A DNA stretch of 64,000 nt from Nocardioides ferulae (GTDB taxonomy: Bacteria > Actinomycetota > Actinomycetes > Propionibacteriales > Nocardioidaceae): assembly GCF_003660455.1 (NCBI RefSeq), contig NZ_QZVR01000001.1, positions 558,001 through 622,000 of the forward strand. Direction: 5' to 3'. The position numbers were made by a program, and so were the translations under genes. Below, piece after piece: positions 16,507-25,521 of the stretch; within the stretch, counting starts at the first letter, position 1, and every line of letters begins with the position of its first letter. The notes under the pieces are model-generated. The model was not told the origin of the DNA, searched no databases, and worked only from the letters and a program-made list of their open reading frames with translations.

Positions 16507-16521
16507 TGATCTACTAGACCC
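16493..16521 (+). promoter_or_regulatory. Upstream element shared by both DUF222/HNH genes (copy 1)
   Basis: These 29 bases directly before the ATG match, at the same spacing, 21 of the 29 bases before the second DUF222/HNH gene. The conserved blocks are CTGTCGGTGG and ACTAG. There is no ribosome site, and TACTAG ends 4 bases before the ATG, fitting a leaderless promoter. Confidence 0.55.
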
Positions 16522-17799
16522 ATGATCGAAGCAGTGGACGAGATGTCGATGGACGAGGTCCTCGACGCCGCCACCGCCCGCGCGACCGCGATCCGCGACG
16601 CCGAGACCGACCTCCTCGAGCTCGCCCACCAATGGGCCGTGCTCCACCACCCCGACCGCCTCAACCCCAAACAGTCGGCGCTGCCGGGCCGGGAGAAGGG
16701 CAAGCTGTTCGGCGGCAAGGGCACCCCCATGGTGAGCGACTTCGCCGCCGCCACGTTCGGGGCCCGGATCGGCCGGTCCTCCTACGCCGGCGCCCAGCTG
16801 ATCGCCGACGCCCTCGACCTCCAGCACCGCCACCCCCAACTCTGGACCCGGGTCCAGGCCGGAGAGGTCCGCGCCTCCTACGCCCGCCACGTCGTGACCA
16901 AGACTCGCGAGCTGGAGCCCGAGGAGGCCGCGTTCGTCGACGCCGGTGTCGCCGAGTCCGCCGACGGCCGGATCCCCTGGTCCCGCTTCGAGGCCCTGGT
17001 CGAGGGCAAGGTCGCCCAAGCCGCGCCTGCCGCCGCGGCGGAGAAGGAACGGAAAGCGGCGACGGCCCGGTTCGCGAAGAAGACCCGCAGCGAGGCCCAC
17101 GGGATGGCCTCCTTCCTCATCCGCGCCGACATCGCGACCATCAACGCCATCGACGCCGCCATCACCGCCCGCGCCGACAAGCTCGCCGAGGCCCGCCCCG
17201 ACGACCCGCTCCTCAAGACCGACGACGACCGACGCGTCCACGCCGTCCTCGCCCTCGCGATCGGTGCCGACCCCGACACCGACGCCCAGACCGAGGTCAG
17301 TGACCTCCTCCCCGCGGTCCAGCTCCACATCCACTGCTACGGCGGCCGCGAAGGCGAAGGCATCGCCCGGGTCGAGGGCCACGGACCAGTCTCCGAGGCC
17401 TGGGTCCGTGACCTGCTCGGCCCCCGAGCCCGGTTCCGCATCCAACCCGTCCTCGACCTGGCCGGACAGGCCCCGGTCGATGCCTACGAGATCCCCGAGC
17501 GCCACCGCCAAGCCGTGCACCTGATGACCCCCGCCGATGTCTTCCCCTGGGGCTCGAACACCAGCCGACGCAAACAGATCGACCACACCGAACCCTGGCA
17601 ACCAGACGGTCCACCCGGTCAGAGCCGGATCGGGAACTACGGCCCCCTGACCGCCTTCCACCACCGCCTCAAGACCCACGCCAACTGGGACGTCAAACAA
17701 CCCTTCCCCGGCATCTACCTCTGGCGCGACCCCCACGGCGGCCACTACCTCGTCGACCACACCGGCAGCCGCCGACTCCCCAACACCAACGCCGCGTGA
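16522..17799 (+). CDS. DUF222 (13E12 repeat) HNH endonuclease-like protein
   Basis: 425-residue protein of the family repeated many times in actinobacterial genomes. The DUF222 domain spans most of the first 330 residues, and the C-terminal HNH-like part reads KQIDHTEPWQPDG (about 351-363) then NYGPLTAFHHRLKTH. Unlike its relative at 50477 it has no Cys pairs around the HNH core, so any zinc site is missing. The family's role is unknown; a mobile or selfish nature is often suspected. Codon and base use match the surroundings. It is monocistronic. Confidence 0.8.
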   Translation: MIEAVDEMSMDEVLDAATARATAIRDAETDLLELAHQWAVLHHPDRLNPKQSALPGREKGKLFGGKGTPMVSDFAAATFGARIGRSSYAGAQLIADALDLQHRHPQLWTRVQAGEVRASYARHVVTKTRELEPEEAAFVDAGVAESADGRIPWSRFEALVEGKVAQAAPAAAAEKERKAATARFAKKTRSEAHGMASFLIRADIATINAIDAAITARADKLAEARPDDPLLKTDDDRRVHAVLALAIGADPDTDAQTEVSDLLPAVQLHIHCYGGREGEGIARVEGHGPVSEAWVRDLLGPRARFRIQPVLDLAGQAPVDAYEIPERHRQAVHLMTPADVFPWGSNTSRRKQIDHTEPWQPDGPPGQSRIGNYGPLTAFHHRLKTHANWDVKQPFPGIYLWRDPHGGHYLVDHTGSRRLPNTNAA

Positions 17800-17802
17800 G
17801 GG

Positions 17803-18156
17803 CTAACGCCTGCGTCTGCGGAGCCAGACCGACGCGGTGACGAAGACCCACAGCGCGGTGCTCAGCCACCAGCTGGTCGCCCGGAACTCGGTCGCGCCAA
17901 GGACGACGGCCGCCACCGCAACTGCGGTGAGCACCCAGAGCGCCGGCAGCGAGGGGGTCCAGAGCGACTACGACCCCGCAGCCTGAGGCAAGAAGGCGGT
18001 ATGCCGTTCCCCCGAAACGCGCGGGTCGCGGCAGATGCGTTCGTAGACGGACGGAGTGAAGTGCTCCAGCGAGTCGAGTCCGCGCCTCGACAACACCGCG
18101 TGGTTTGACTTTCCTCCGTCGAGATACCAGCGGGCAGCGGCCCGGGGGCTGAGCAA
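17803..18156 (-). pseudogene. Decayed reading frame with an in-frame TAG
   Basis: One minus-strand frame reads protein-like sequence on both sides of a TAG at 17968-17970. Upstream it is hydrophilic (AAARWYLDGGKSNHAVLSRR, then HFTPSVYERICRDP). Downstream there are about 54 codons with two likely membrane helices and a basic end (WVFVTASVWLRRRR). No good start codon or ribosome site is present for either part. I read it as the remains of one or two genes. I do not recognise the family, and the rest of 17800-18233 shows no intact gene. Confidence 0.35.
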
Positions 18157-18233
18157 GGAGGTCTGCGACGCGCTGTCATCCAGGTTGGTGTGCGGGGTGA
18201 ACGTGCACGGCTACTCCTGGGTTCAGCGACTGG

Positions 18234-18797
18234 TCACCCGGCGAAGGCTGGCGCGACGAACTCGCGGACGAGTCGGGCTTCGGTCACTTCATCTGGTGCT
18301 GGCCAGGCGATGAAGGAGAGGTACACGCGGACGATCCACTCACCGGCCAGTCGGGCGTCTCGCCCGTCGGGGGGTGCGCCCCCGAGCCAGCTGGCGGCCA
18401 CGTTGATCAGAGGTGACGAGCCTTGCAGGAAGTCGCTGCTCCGGACGGTCTGGCGTACCCACCGGTGAACGGACTCGTCGGCGCGGAGCTCGCTCAGTCC
18501 GATGAGGATGGCTTCGCTGATTCGTTCGGCGCCCTCGAGCCCAGCAACGCCGGTCTCGATCCGGCGGCCGAGTGCGGCCGCTGCGTCAGTCATCACCGCG
18601 TCGAGGAGGGCCGTCTTGCCGCCCACGACCCGGTACAGCGTGGCTCGCGAGCAGCCGGCACGCCGCGCGACTGCCTCAGCCGTGAACTTGCCCGGCCCGC
18701 GCTCGAGGAGCTGTTCACGCGCCGCGGCGTAGATCGCCCTCGTCGCCGCTTCACGCCGGTCGCCGCCAGCGAGCCAGTCGAACCCGGTTCCCACCAC
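18234..18797 (-). CDS. TetR-family regulator
   Basis: 187-residue TetR repressor. The helix-turn-helix lies near residues 30-55 (FTAEAVARRAGCSRATLYRV), with a divergent C-terminal ligand domain. GTG at 18797 (or the adjacent GTG at 18794) was chosen because it lies just past the paired TGAGAC/GTCTCA half-sites, with GGGGG nearby. An upstream in-frame start would put the operator inside the gene. It is divergent from the P450 gene and probably represses both (inference from the shared half-sites). Confidence 0.8.
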   Translation of the reverse strand: MVGTGFDWLAGGDRREAATRAIYAAAREQLLERGPGKFTAEAVARRAGCSRATLYRVVGGKTALLDAVMTDAAAALGRRIETGVAGLEGAERISEAILIGLSELRADESVHRWVRQTVRSSDFLQGSSPLINVAASWLGGAPPDGRDARLAGEWIVRVYLSFIAWPAPDEVTEARLVREFVAPAFAG

Positions 18798-18803
18798 ACC
18801 CCC

Positions 18804-18829
18804 TGAGACGCTGTACCGATCTTGTCTCA
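18804..18829. promoter_or_regulatory. TGAGAC/GTCTCA half-site pair 1
   Basis: TGAGAC at 18804-18809 and GTCTCA at 18824-18829 face each other over a 14-base spacer, immediately upstream of the TetR start. Likely site of autoregulation. Confidence 0.45.
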
Positions 18830-18884
18830 CAGTAGGACAGTCGGGGCTTCTCTGTCGCTGATTCCACGAACCCGGTCGGGGGCT

Positions 18885-18928
18885 GGTGAGACAGTACGGT
18901 GACGGACGCGAACGCACTGTGTCTCACC
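18885..18928. promoter_or_regulatory. GGTGAGACA/TGTCTCACC half-site pair 2
   Basis: GGTGAGACA at 18885-18893 and its exact complement TGTCTCACC at 18920-18928 flank the likely P450 promoter, about 50-90 bases upstream of the GTG at 18977. They use the same half-site as pair 1, so one regulator probably controls both directions. Confidence 0.5.
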
Positions 18929-18976
18929 CTCGGCACACCCCTTGCCCCAAGGTTGTCAGGGCTGAACGATTCCCGG

Positions 18977-20203
18977 GTGAGCACTCCGATGGCATCGGCC
19001 CCGAACCTGGATCTCTTCGCCTCCGACGCCATCGCGGACCCGTACCCGCTGTACTCCCGGTTGCGCGAGCACGCCCCGATCCACCAGGTGCCAGGCACGA
19101 CGTTCTACCTGGTCTCGACCGCGGACCTGGTCGAGGAGGCGGTGGGGCGCACCGACGACTTCTCATCGAACCTGCGCGCCATCTTGGTGCTCGGTCCCGA
19201 CGGCCGGCCTGGCCGGTTCGCGATGGACCTCGGCGGAGCCATCGAGCAGGTCCTGGCCACGGCCGATGGCAGCGCTCACAGGGCGCATCGCAAGTTCGTC
19301 CTCCATGCCTTGGCAAAACGCATCCGCGTCCTCGAGACCGCCGCAGACGAGATCGCCGCGCAACTGTGGGCCGACCACGCACATGAGGGCAGGATCGACT
19401 GGGGCGCAGCCGTCGCCAACCGCCTCCCACCAGCCATCCTCGCCAAGCTCCTCGGAATGCCCGACGAGGAGGTTCCCCAGCTCCTCACGGCCGCCTACGA
19501 GAGCGTCGAGCTCCTTGGTGGACTCGCAACACCGCAGCGCATGGAGCAGCTTGTCAGTGCCACCTTCGGACTCCACGACTACCTCGAACGCACCCTGAAC
19601 GCGACCGACCCCGGCGCCGACGGACTCTTCGGCGTCCTCGCCACAGCGCTCGACCGCGGCGACATCGAGCTCGGCACCGCCACGATGATCCTGATGCAGC
19701 TGGTCGGAGCCGGTGCCGAGACCACCGCCGGACTCATCGGCACCGCCGCCCGGTACCTCGCCCAGGATCCAGGACTCCAGGACGCCTTGCGTGCAGACGC
19801 CGCCCTCATCGACCCGTTCCTCGAGGAATGCCTGCGACTCGACCCACCGCTGCGCGGCCACTACCGGGTCGCCACCTCCGACACCGAACTCGGCGGAGTC
19901 ACCATCCCGATCGGCAGCCACCTGCTCCTACTGTGGTCCTCCGCGAACCGCGACGCCACCCGCTACGACAACCCCGACCGCATCGACCTCGCTCGCCCAG
20001 GGATCCGCCAACACCTCGCTTTCGGCAAGGGCACCCACTTCTGCGTCGGCTCATCACTCGCACGCCTGGAGGCCACCGCGGCAGTCCGCACACTCCTGTC
20101 CAACACCAACACCTTCGCGCTCAACCCCAACACACCGCCCGTCTGGGTGAAGAGCGTCGTGGTCCGGCGAGCAGAGTCGCTGCCACTGACCTTCAACAAG
20201 TAG
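18977..20203 (+). CDS. Cytochrome P450
   Basis: 408-residue soluble bacterial P450. The I-helix segment GAGAETTA is near residues 243-250, the K-helix ECLRL gives the ExxR pair, and FGKGTHFCVG (349-358) binds heme through Cys356. The frame is open to 18899, but GTG at 18977 was chosen because the operator-like repeat at 18885-18928 would otherwise be coding and the family's N terminus fits. No ferredoxin or reductase gene is adjacent, so it must borrow electron partners. The substrate is unknown; control by the neighbouring TetR suggests a small inducing ligand. Confidence 0.85.
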   Translation: MSTPMASAPNLDLFASDAIADPYPLYSRLREHAPIHQVPGTTFYLVSTADLVEEAVGRTDDFSSNLRAILVLGPDGRPGRFAMDLGGAIEQVLATADGSAHRAHRKFVLHALAKRIRVLETAADEIAAQLWADHAHEGRIDWGAAVANRLPPAILAKLLGMPDEEVPQLLTAAYESVELLGGLATPQRMEQLVSATFGLHDYLERTLNATDPGADGLFGVLATALDRGDIELGTATMILMQLVGAGAETTAGLIGTAARYLAQDPGLQDALRADAALIDPFLEECLRLDPPLRGHYRVATSDTELGGVTIPIGSHLLLLWSSANRDATRYDNPDRIDLARPGIRQHLAFGKGTHFCVGSSLARLEATAAVRTLLSNTNTFALNPNTPPVWVKSVVVRRAESLPLTFNK

Positions 20204-20606
20204 CGCCCGCACTCGACCGCGAGCAGTATCCGCTTGGCAGCGGGTTGACCTGACGATCACCGCCAACCGGATCTCGGCATGACGGCGCACGCTCGGGTCG
20301 CGGCATGAGCGGGCTCTGGTGGACGAGTTCCACGAAGGGTCCGCATATGACCTCGGCATCGCGCGCCCACGGGCGCCCGGCAATGCGTGTCCGTGGTCGC
20401 TCCGAGTCATCGGAGCGTTGCTGTCGGCAGACGGGCTGTTCCTGATGGTGCGCACGCTGGTTCGCTCCCAGCTTTCGAGGCGCGAGAAGTCCCCGGCACC
20501 CTCGTCTCCGATCTGACCGCGTCTCGGCAGACCGCCGCCCTGCACTGGGACGAGTGCCCTCGAAACGCCACCCGATCGCCCGAGGGCATGTGGGTTGAGC
20601 CGATGC
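20204..20606. other. Gene-poor stretch of 403 bases
   Basis: No convincing gene. A 65-codon plus-strand frame from GTG 20319 (beginning with Val-Asp-Glu-Phe-His) lacks a ribosome site and resembles nothing I know. Lower compositional regularity than the neighbours suggests decayed sequence like that at 17800-18233. No terminator stem was seen. Confidence 0.4.
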
Positions 20607-21575
20607 TCAGACCTGCGCGCCGCGCTCGGCGAGCGCCGTCGCCGGGTCGATCGCCTCGCCGGCGGGCGTGCGCACCTCGAGGTGCAGGTGGGGTCCGGTC
20701 ACGTTGCCGGTGGCGCCCACGGCACCGATCTGCTGGCCTCGCTGGAGCAGGTCGCCGTCGGAGACGTCGAGGCGCGAGAGGTGGCTGTACCAGGTCTCGC
20801 TGCCGTCGGGGTGGGTCACCTCGATCTTGAGCCCGTAGGCGCCGGCGGTGCCCGCGAAGGTGACCGTGCCGGCGTCCACCGTGACCACCGGCGTGCCGGT
20901 GGGGGCGGCGAAGTCGAGACCGGTGTGCGACGTGGCCCAGTACTCGCCGGTCTGGCCGAAGACGGCGGTGAGCCGGTAGTCGGTCACCGGCAGCACCCAC
21001 GGGGCCGCGATGCCCGGGGGCGGGCTCGTGGGTGGGGTCACCAACATGACCCGAGCCGACTGCATCACCGACCGCGTCACCGCCCGCTCCTGGGCGCTCA
21101 GCGGGGCGTCGCCCTGCATCGCCGGCGAGCCCTCGAACCGGGTCCGGCTCGGTGCGGCGACCGGAGCCGAGCCACGGGGCGTCGCCTGCGCCTTCTCTGC
21201 CCCGGCAGCCGGGGACGGCCGGCCGGGGTTGCCGGCCGGCTTCGCGGCGGACACATCCGGCCGCTCCGGGCGTGGCTTGTCCTCGGTCCGGTCCACGGAG
21301 CCCCTGGACCTCGTCGTCGCGGGCGACCGCACGCCGGACGCACCGGGCTGCTCCGCCGGCACCGCGAGGACGGGCGCCTCGGCCGCGTTCGCATCCGCGA
21401 CAGTCGTGGGGTCGGGCGCGTCGAGCGCGTCGTACTGCAGCCAGCTCAGCGCCAGGACGCCGCAGAGCACGGCGACGATCGCGGCACCGACCCACCAGCT
21501 GGCCCAGAACGGAGGCAGGCTCGGCGGCGGAGGCCCCACGGGGGGCTGACCCGTCGACGGGTGCGGAGACGACAC
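20607..21575 (-). CDS. Membrane-anchored M23 peptidase
   Basis: 322 residues. A Pro-rich N terminus and one membrane helix (about 25-47) are followed by a long low-complexity linker and a C-terminal LytM/M23 zinc metallopeptidase domain with HTGLDFA (about 217) and GPHLHLEVR (about 294). All expected zinc ligands are present, so it is probably an active peptidoglycan endopeptidase at the outer face of the membrane. It is monocistronic and transcribed away from the ROK regulator's stop. Confidence 0.85.
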   Translation of the reverse strand: MSSPHPSTGQPPVGPPPPSLPPFWASWWVGAAIVAVLCGVLALSWLQYDALDAPDPTTVADANAAEAPVLAVPAEQPGASGVRSPATTRSRGSVDRTEDKPRPERPDVSAAKPAGNPGRPSPAAGAEKAQATPRGSAPVAAPSRTRFEGSPAMQGDAPLSAQERAVTRSVMQSARVMLVTPPTSPPPGIAAPWVLPVTDYRLTAVFGQTGEYWATSHTGLDFAAPTGTPVVTVDAGTVTFAGTAGAYGLKIEVTHPDGSETWYSHLSRLDVSDGDLLQRGQQIGAVGATGNVTGPHLHLEVRTPAGEAIDPATALAERGAQV

Positions 21576-21660
21576 TGGCGGTCCTCGGATCGAGTGAGCT
21601 GGCTTCGCGCTCTCTATCGGCTCCGAGCGCCGGCACCTGACGGGTTCGGCGGGTTGACCG

Positions 21661-22860
21661 TCAGCGGGCGGTCGACTCCCGGGCCCGGTCCAGCGCCAGC
21701 AGTACGACGCCGCGGAGCGCGGCGTCGGCGCCGAGCGCCCCGGGCACGACCCGGGCCGGGCCGCCGTGCAGGGCCCGCTGCCGCAACGAGGCGACGATCC
21801 CGGCGCGCAGCTGGTCCGGGGCGGCGATCAACGAGCCGGACAGCACCACCAGTCGCGGCGCGGTGATCGCGGTCACCCACGACACCGCGGTGCCCAGCAC
21901 CCGCCCGGCGTCCCGCACCGCCTCGGCGACGGCGGGCTCGTCGGCCTGCTCCGCGAGCAGGGCGTAGGTCGGTGTGCCCGGTCGGCGCGGCAGCCGCCGC
22001 CCGGTGCGCGCCTCGATCTCACGGCGCACGGCCGGACCGGAGGTCAGCGTCTCGACGCAGCCGCGCCGGCCGCAGCCGCATCGCCGCTCGGCTCCTGGCC
22101 AGGCGCAGTGACCGAGCTCGCCGGCCGTGCCGTCGACCCCCTCCACCAGGTGGTCGGCCTCGACCACGGCGGCGCCGACGCCCTCGTCCTCGAAGACCAG
22201 CACCACGTCGGGCTCGCCGACGGCGGCACCCTCGCGGTGCTCGGCGATGAGGGACGCCTGGGCGGCACCTCGCACGATCACCGGCACCTGGGCGTCCGAT
22301 CCGATCGCGGCGGACACGAGCCCGGCGACGGGAACGTCTCGCCAGCCCAGGTTCGGGGCCAGCACGCAGGAGCCGCTCGCCGGATGCACCAGACCGGTGA
22401 CGCTCACCCCGACGGCGTGCAGTCGCTCGAGGCCCCCACGCTCGGCCAGCAGCCGCTCGAGCTCGCCGACCAGGCCGGCGACCAGCTTCTCCGCGGGCCG
22501 GCGCGCGGAGCGGCCCTCCGGGTGCACCTCCTGCACCACCACGGCGTTGCCGAGCAGATCGGCCAGCATAATCCGAGTCCGGCCGACGCCGATCTCGAGG
22601 CCCGCGACGTAGGCCCGGTCCGCGGCGTACTCGACGAGCACGGCGGGGCGGCCGCCGCTGCGCTCGGCGGGCTGGATACCGGCCTCCCGGGCGATCCCGT
22701 CGGTCATCAGCCGGGCGACGATCGTCGACACGGTCTGCTTGGCGAGGCCGGTGCTGCGGGCCAGTGCCGGCCGGGTCGTGGGGCCGCTGTGACGCAGCTG
22801 CTCGACCACCAGCCGGGTGTTCGCCTCGCGCAGCGAACCCGAGCCCTGAATCCTGCCCAC
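21661..22860 (-). CDS. ROK-family transcriptional regulator (XylR-like)
   Basis: 399 residues. A winged helix-turn-helix (about 28-55, RPALARSTGLAKQTVSTIVA) is followed by a ROK sugar-binding domain with the zinc motif CGCGRRGC near 262-269 and GELGH before it. It is divergent from xylA with a palindrome between them, so it is most likely the xylose-responsive repressor of xylAB (inference from position; such arrangements are known in Bacillus and actinobacteria). Confidence 0.85.
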   Translation of the reverse strand: MGRIQGSGSLREANTRLVVEQLRHSGPTTRPALARSTGLAKQTVSTIVARLMTDGIAREAGIQPAERSGGRPAVLVEYAADRAYVAGLEIGVGRTRIMLADLLGNAVVVQEVHPEGRSARRPAEKLVAGLVGELERLLAERGGLERLHAVGVSVTGLVHPASGSCVLAPNLGWRDVPVAGLVSAAIGSDAQVPVIVRGAAQASLIAEHREGAAVGEPDVVLVFEDEGVGAAVVEADHLVEGVDGTAGELGHCAWPGAERRCGCGRRGCVETLTSGPAVRREIEARTGRRLPRRPGTPTYALLAEQADEPAVAEAVRDAGRVLGTAVSWVTAITAPRLVVLSGSLIAAPDQLRAGIVASLRQRALHGGPARVVPGALGADAALRGVVLLALDRARESTAR

Positions 22861-22905
22861 GATCGGCAGCGTACGGCAGATTCGCGTGCTAGGTTGAGGT
22901 TCGTC

Positions 22906-22920
22906 TAAGTCGTGGACTAA
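22906..22920. promoter_or_regulatory. Likely ROK operator before xylA
   Basis: TAAGTC-GTG-GACTAA is palindromic at all but one position and lies between the divergent ROK gene and xylA, just upstream of the ribosome site TTGGAGG. TAGGTT at 22890-22895 is a possible -10 element. Confidence 0.5.
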
Positions 22921-22937
22921 CCAGTTGGAGGCCTTCC

Positions 22938-24113
22938 ATGTCCGAGCACCTGACGCCGACTCCCGCGGACCACTTCACCTTCGGTCTGTGGACCGTGGGC
23001 TGGACCGCCCGCGACCCCTTCGGTGAGGCCACCCGGGCCCCGCTCGACGCCGTCGAGGCCGTCCACAAGCTGGCCGAGCTGGGCGCCTACGGCATCACCT
23101 TCCACGACGACGACCTGATCCCCTTCGGCAGCGACGACGCCGAGCGGCAGCGGCGCATCACCGCGTTCCGCGAGGCGCTCGACGGCACCGGGCTCAAGGT
23201 CCCGATGATGACCACCAACCTGTTCACGCACCCGATGTTCAAGGAGGGTGCGCTCACCGCCAACGACCGCGGCGTGCGCCGGTTCGCGATGCGCAAGGTG
23301 ATGCGCAACCTCGACCTCGCCGCCGAGCTGGGCGCCCACACCTACGTCTTCTGGGGCGGACGCGAGGGCTCGGAGACCGAGACCACCAAGGACGTCGCGG
23401 CTGCGCTGGACCGGATGCGCGAGGGCCTCGACACCCTCCAGCAGTACTGCCTCGACAACGGCTACGACATCCGCTTCGCCCTCGAGCCGAAGCCCAACGA
23501 GCCCCGCGGCGACATCCTGCTCCCGACCGTCGGCCACGCGCTCGCCTTCATCAACACCCTCGAGCACGCCGACCGGGTCGGCCTGAACCCCGAGGTCGGT
23601 CACGAGCAGATGGCGGGCCTGAACTTCGTGCACGGCATCGCCCAGGCGCTGTGGCAGGGCAAGCTGTTCCACATCGACCTCAACGGTCAGCGCGGCATCA
23701 AGTACGACCAGGACCTGATCTTCGGCCACGGCGACCTGATCAACGCGTTCTTCCTCGTCGACCTGCTCGAGAGCGGCGGCTACCAGGGCCCCCGCCACTT
23801 CGACTACAAGCCGCTGCGCACCGAGAGCTACGACGGTGTCTGGCGCAGCGCCGCTGCCAACATGCGCACCTACCTGCTGCTCAAGGAGCGGGCCGCCGCG
23901 TTCCGCGCCGACCCCGAGGTGGTCGAGGCCCTCGAGGCCGCCCAGGTGCCGGAGCTGGCCCAGCCGACCCTCGCCGCCGGCGAGTCCTGGCGAGACCTGG
24001 CCGCCGACCGCGCCGCCTTCGAGGACTACGACACCGAGACGGCCGGCGCGCGGTCGGTGGGGGCGGTCCGGCTCGAGCAGCTCGCGATCGAGCACCTGCT
24101 CGGCGCCCGCTGA
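22938..24113 (+). CDS. xylA: Xylose isomerase
   Basis: 391 residues, typical of the short actinobacterial class I enzyme. It converts D-xylose to D-xylulose. Seen: [10 protein letters not shown] at the N terminus, the catalytic-His segment GITFHDDDL near 52-60, [10 protein letters not shown] near 136-145, [11 protein letters not shown] with a metal Glu near 182, and [10 protein letters not shown] with a metal His near 220. TTGGAGG precedes the ATG. Four bases separate it from xylB. Confidence 0.95.
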   Translation: MSEHLTPTPADHFTFGLWTVGWTARDPFGEATRAPLDAVEAVHKLAELGAYGITFHDDDLIPFGSDDAERQRRITAFREALDGTGLKVPMMTTNLFTHPMFKEGALTANDRGVRRFAMRKVMRNLDLAAELGAHTYVFWGGREGSETETTKDVAAALDRMREGLDTLQQYCLDNGYDIRFALEPKPNEPRGDILLPTVGHALAFINTLEHADRVGLNPEVGHEQMAGLNFVHGIAQALWQGKLFHIDLNGQRGIKYDQDLIFGHGDLINAFFLVDLLESGGYQGPRHFDYKPLRTESYDGVWRSAAANMRTYLLLKERAAAFRADPEVVEALEAAQVPELAQPTLAAGESWRDLAADRAAFEDYDTETAGARSVGAVRLEQLAIEHLLGAR

Positions 24114-24117
24114 TCCG

Positions 24118-25521
24118 ATGCCGCTCGTCGCCGGGGTCGACTCCTCGACCCAGTCATGCACGGTGGTGGTCCGCGACGCGGTCACCGGGGCGCTGGTGCG
24201 CCACGGCCGCGCCCCGCACCCCGCCGGGTCCGAGGTCGACCCCCGCGCCTGGGAGGCCGCGCTCTACGAGGCCGTCGCGGCCGCCGGCGGCCTCGACGAC
24301 GTCGCCGCGATCGCGGTGGGTGGGCAGCAGCACGGCTACGTCTCGCTCGACGAGCGTGGCGAGGTGGTCCGCCCTGCGCTGCTGTGGAACGACACCCGCT
24401 CCGCCCCCCAGGCGCGCGACCTCGTCGACGAGCTGGGGGCCGAGGAGTGGGCCAGGTCCACCGGGCTGGTGCCGGTGGCGTCGTTCACCATCACCAAGGC
24501 CCGCTGGGTCGCCGAGCACGAGCCCGAGAACGCCGCTCGCACCGCCGCGGTCTGCCTGCCGCACGACTGGCTCACCTGGCGGCTGCGCGGAGGCGGCGAC
24601 CTGACCGCGCTCACCACGGACCGCAGCGACGCCAGCGGCACCGGCTGGTTCGACCCGCAGACGGTCACCTACCTGCCGGAGCTGGTGCGTCGCGGCATCG
24701 GCCACGACCTGGTGCTCCCACGGGTGCTGGCGCCCTCCGAGTCCGCCGGTACCGCGACCACCATCGCGCCCGGGGCCTTGGTGGCGGCCGGCGCCGGGGA
24801 CAACGCGGCCTCCGCCCTCGGCCTCTCCGCCGGGGTCGGCGACGTGGTGCTCAGTGTCGGCACGTCCGGCGTCGCGTGTGCGGTGTCCGAGACCGCCGCC
24901 AACGACCCCACGGGCACCGTGGCCGGGTTCGCCGACGCGACCGGCCGCTACCTCCCGCTGGTGGCGATGCTGAACGCCGCGCGGGTGCTCGACGCCACCG
25001 GCTCGATGCTGGGCGTGGACCACCAGGCGCTGTCGGACCTTGCCGCACGCACGGCTCCGGGGGCCGACGGACTGGTGATGGTGCCCTACCTCGAGGGCGA
25101 GCGCACGCCGAACCGGCCGGATGCGGCCGGCTCCCTGCACGGCATCACGCTCACCAACCTCTCCCCCGCCCACCTGGCCCGCGCGGCCGTCGAGGGCGTG
25201 CTGTGCGGCCTCGCCGACGGCCTGGACGCCCTGCGTGGCCAGGGGGTCGAGGTACGCCGGGTGCTCCTGGTCGGCGGCGGCGCCAAGTCGCGGGCGCTCC
25301 GCGAGTCCGCACCCCAGGTGCTCGGCTGTGACGTGCTCGTGCCTCCGGAGTCGGAGGCTGTCGCCGACGGCGCGGCCCGGCAGGCGGCCTGGGCGCTCTC
25401 GGGTGCGGCCGAGCCCCCCGCGTGGGAGCTGGGCGAGCCGGAGCGCTACGCCGCGGACCCGGTGCCCCGGATCCGGGCCCGCTACGCGGAGGCACGCGAG
25501 GCGGTGCTCGACCGGTGCTGA
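24118..25521 (+). CDS. xylB: Xylulokinase
   Basis: 467-residue FGGY-family kinase that phosphorylates D-xylulose, feeding the pentose phosphate pathway. N-terminal [14 protein letters not shown] (phosphate-1 loop), GGQQHGY near 67-73, the catalytic-Asp region near 230 and [11 protein letters not shown] near 382-392 are present. The ATG is 4 bases after the xylA stop. The stop overlaps the GTG of the next gene. Confidence 0.92.
   Translation: MPLVAGVDSSTQSCTVVVRDAVTGALVRHGRAPHPAGSEVDPRAWEAALYEAVAAAGGLDDVAAIAVGGQQHGYVSLDERGEVVRPALLWNDTRSAPQARDLVDELGAEEWARSTGLVPVASFTITKARWVAEHEPENAARTAAVCLPHDWLTWRLRGGGDLTALTTDRSDASGTGWFDPQTVTYLPELVRRGIGHDLVLPRVLAPSESAGTATTIAPGALVAAGAGDNAASALGLSAGVGDVVLSVGTSGVACAVSETAANDPTGTVAGFADATGRYLPLVAMLNAARVLDATGSMLGVDHQALSDLAARTAPGADGLVMVPYLEGERTPNRPDAAGSLHGITLTNLSPAHLARAAVEGVLCGLADGLDALRGQGVEVRRVLLVGGGAKSRALRESAPQVLGCDVLVPPESEAVADGAARQAAWALSGAAEPPAWELGEPERYAADPVPRIRARYAEAREAVLDRC

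Noticed and set aside
16045..17760. Long minus-strand frame opposite the DUF222/HNH gene
   Set aside because: Glycine/valine/aspartate-rich shadow with no domain and no ribosome site.
18020..20310. CGGGTCGCGGCA occurring near 18022 and near 20294, flanking the TetR/P450 pair
   Set aside because: A 12-base match is not rare in GC-rich DNA and no longer repeat, target duplication or transposase was found, so I do not call it a mobile element boundary.
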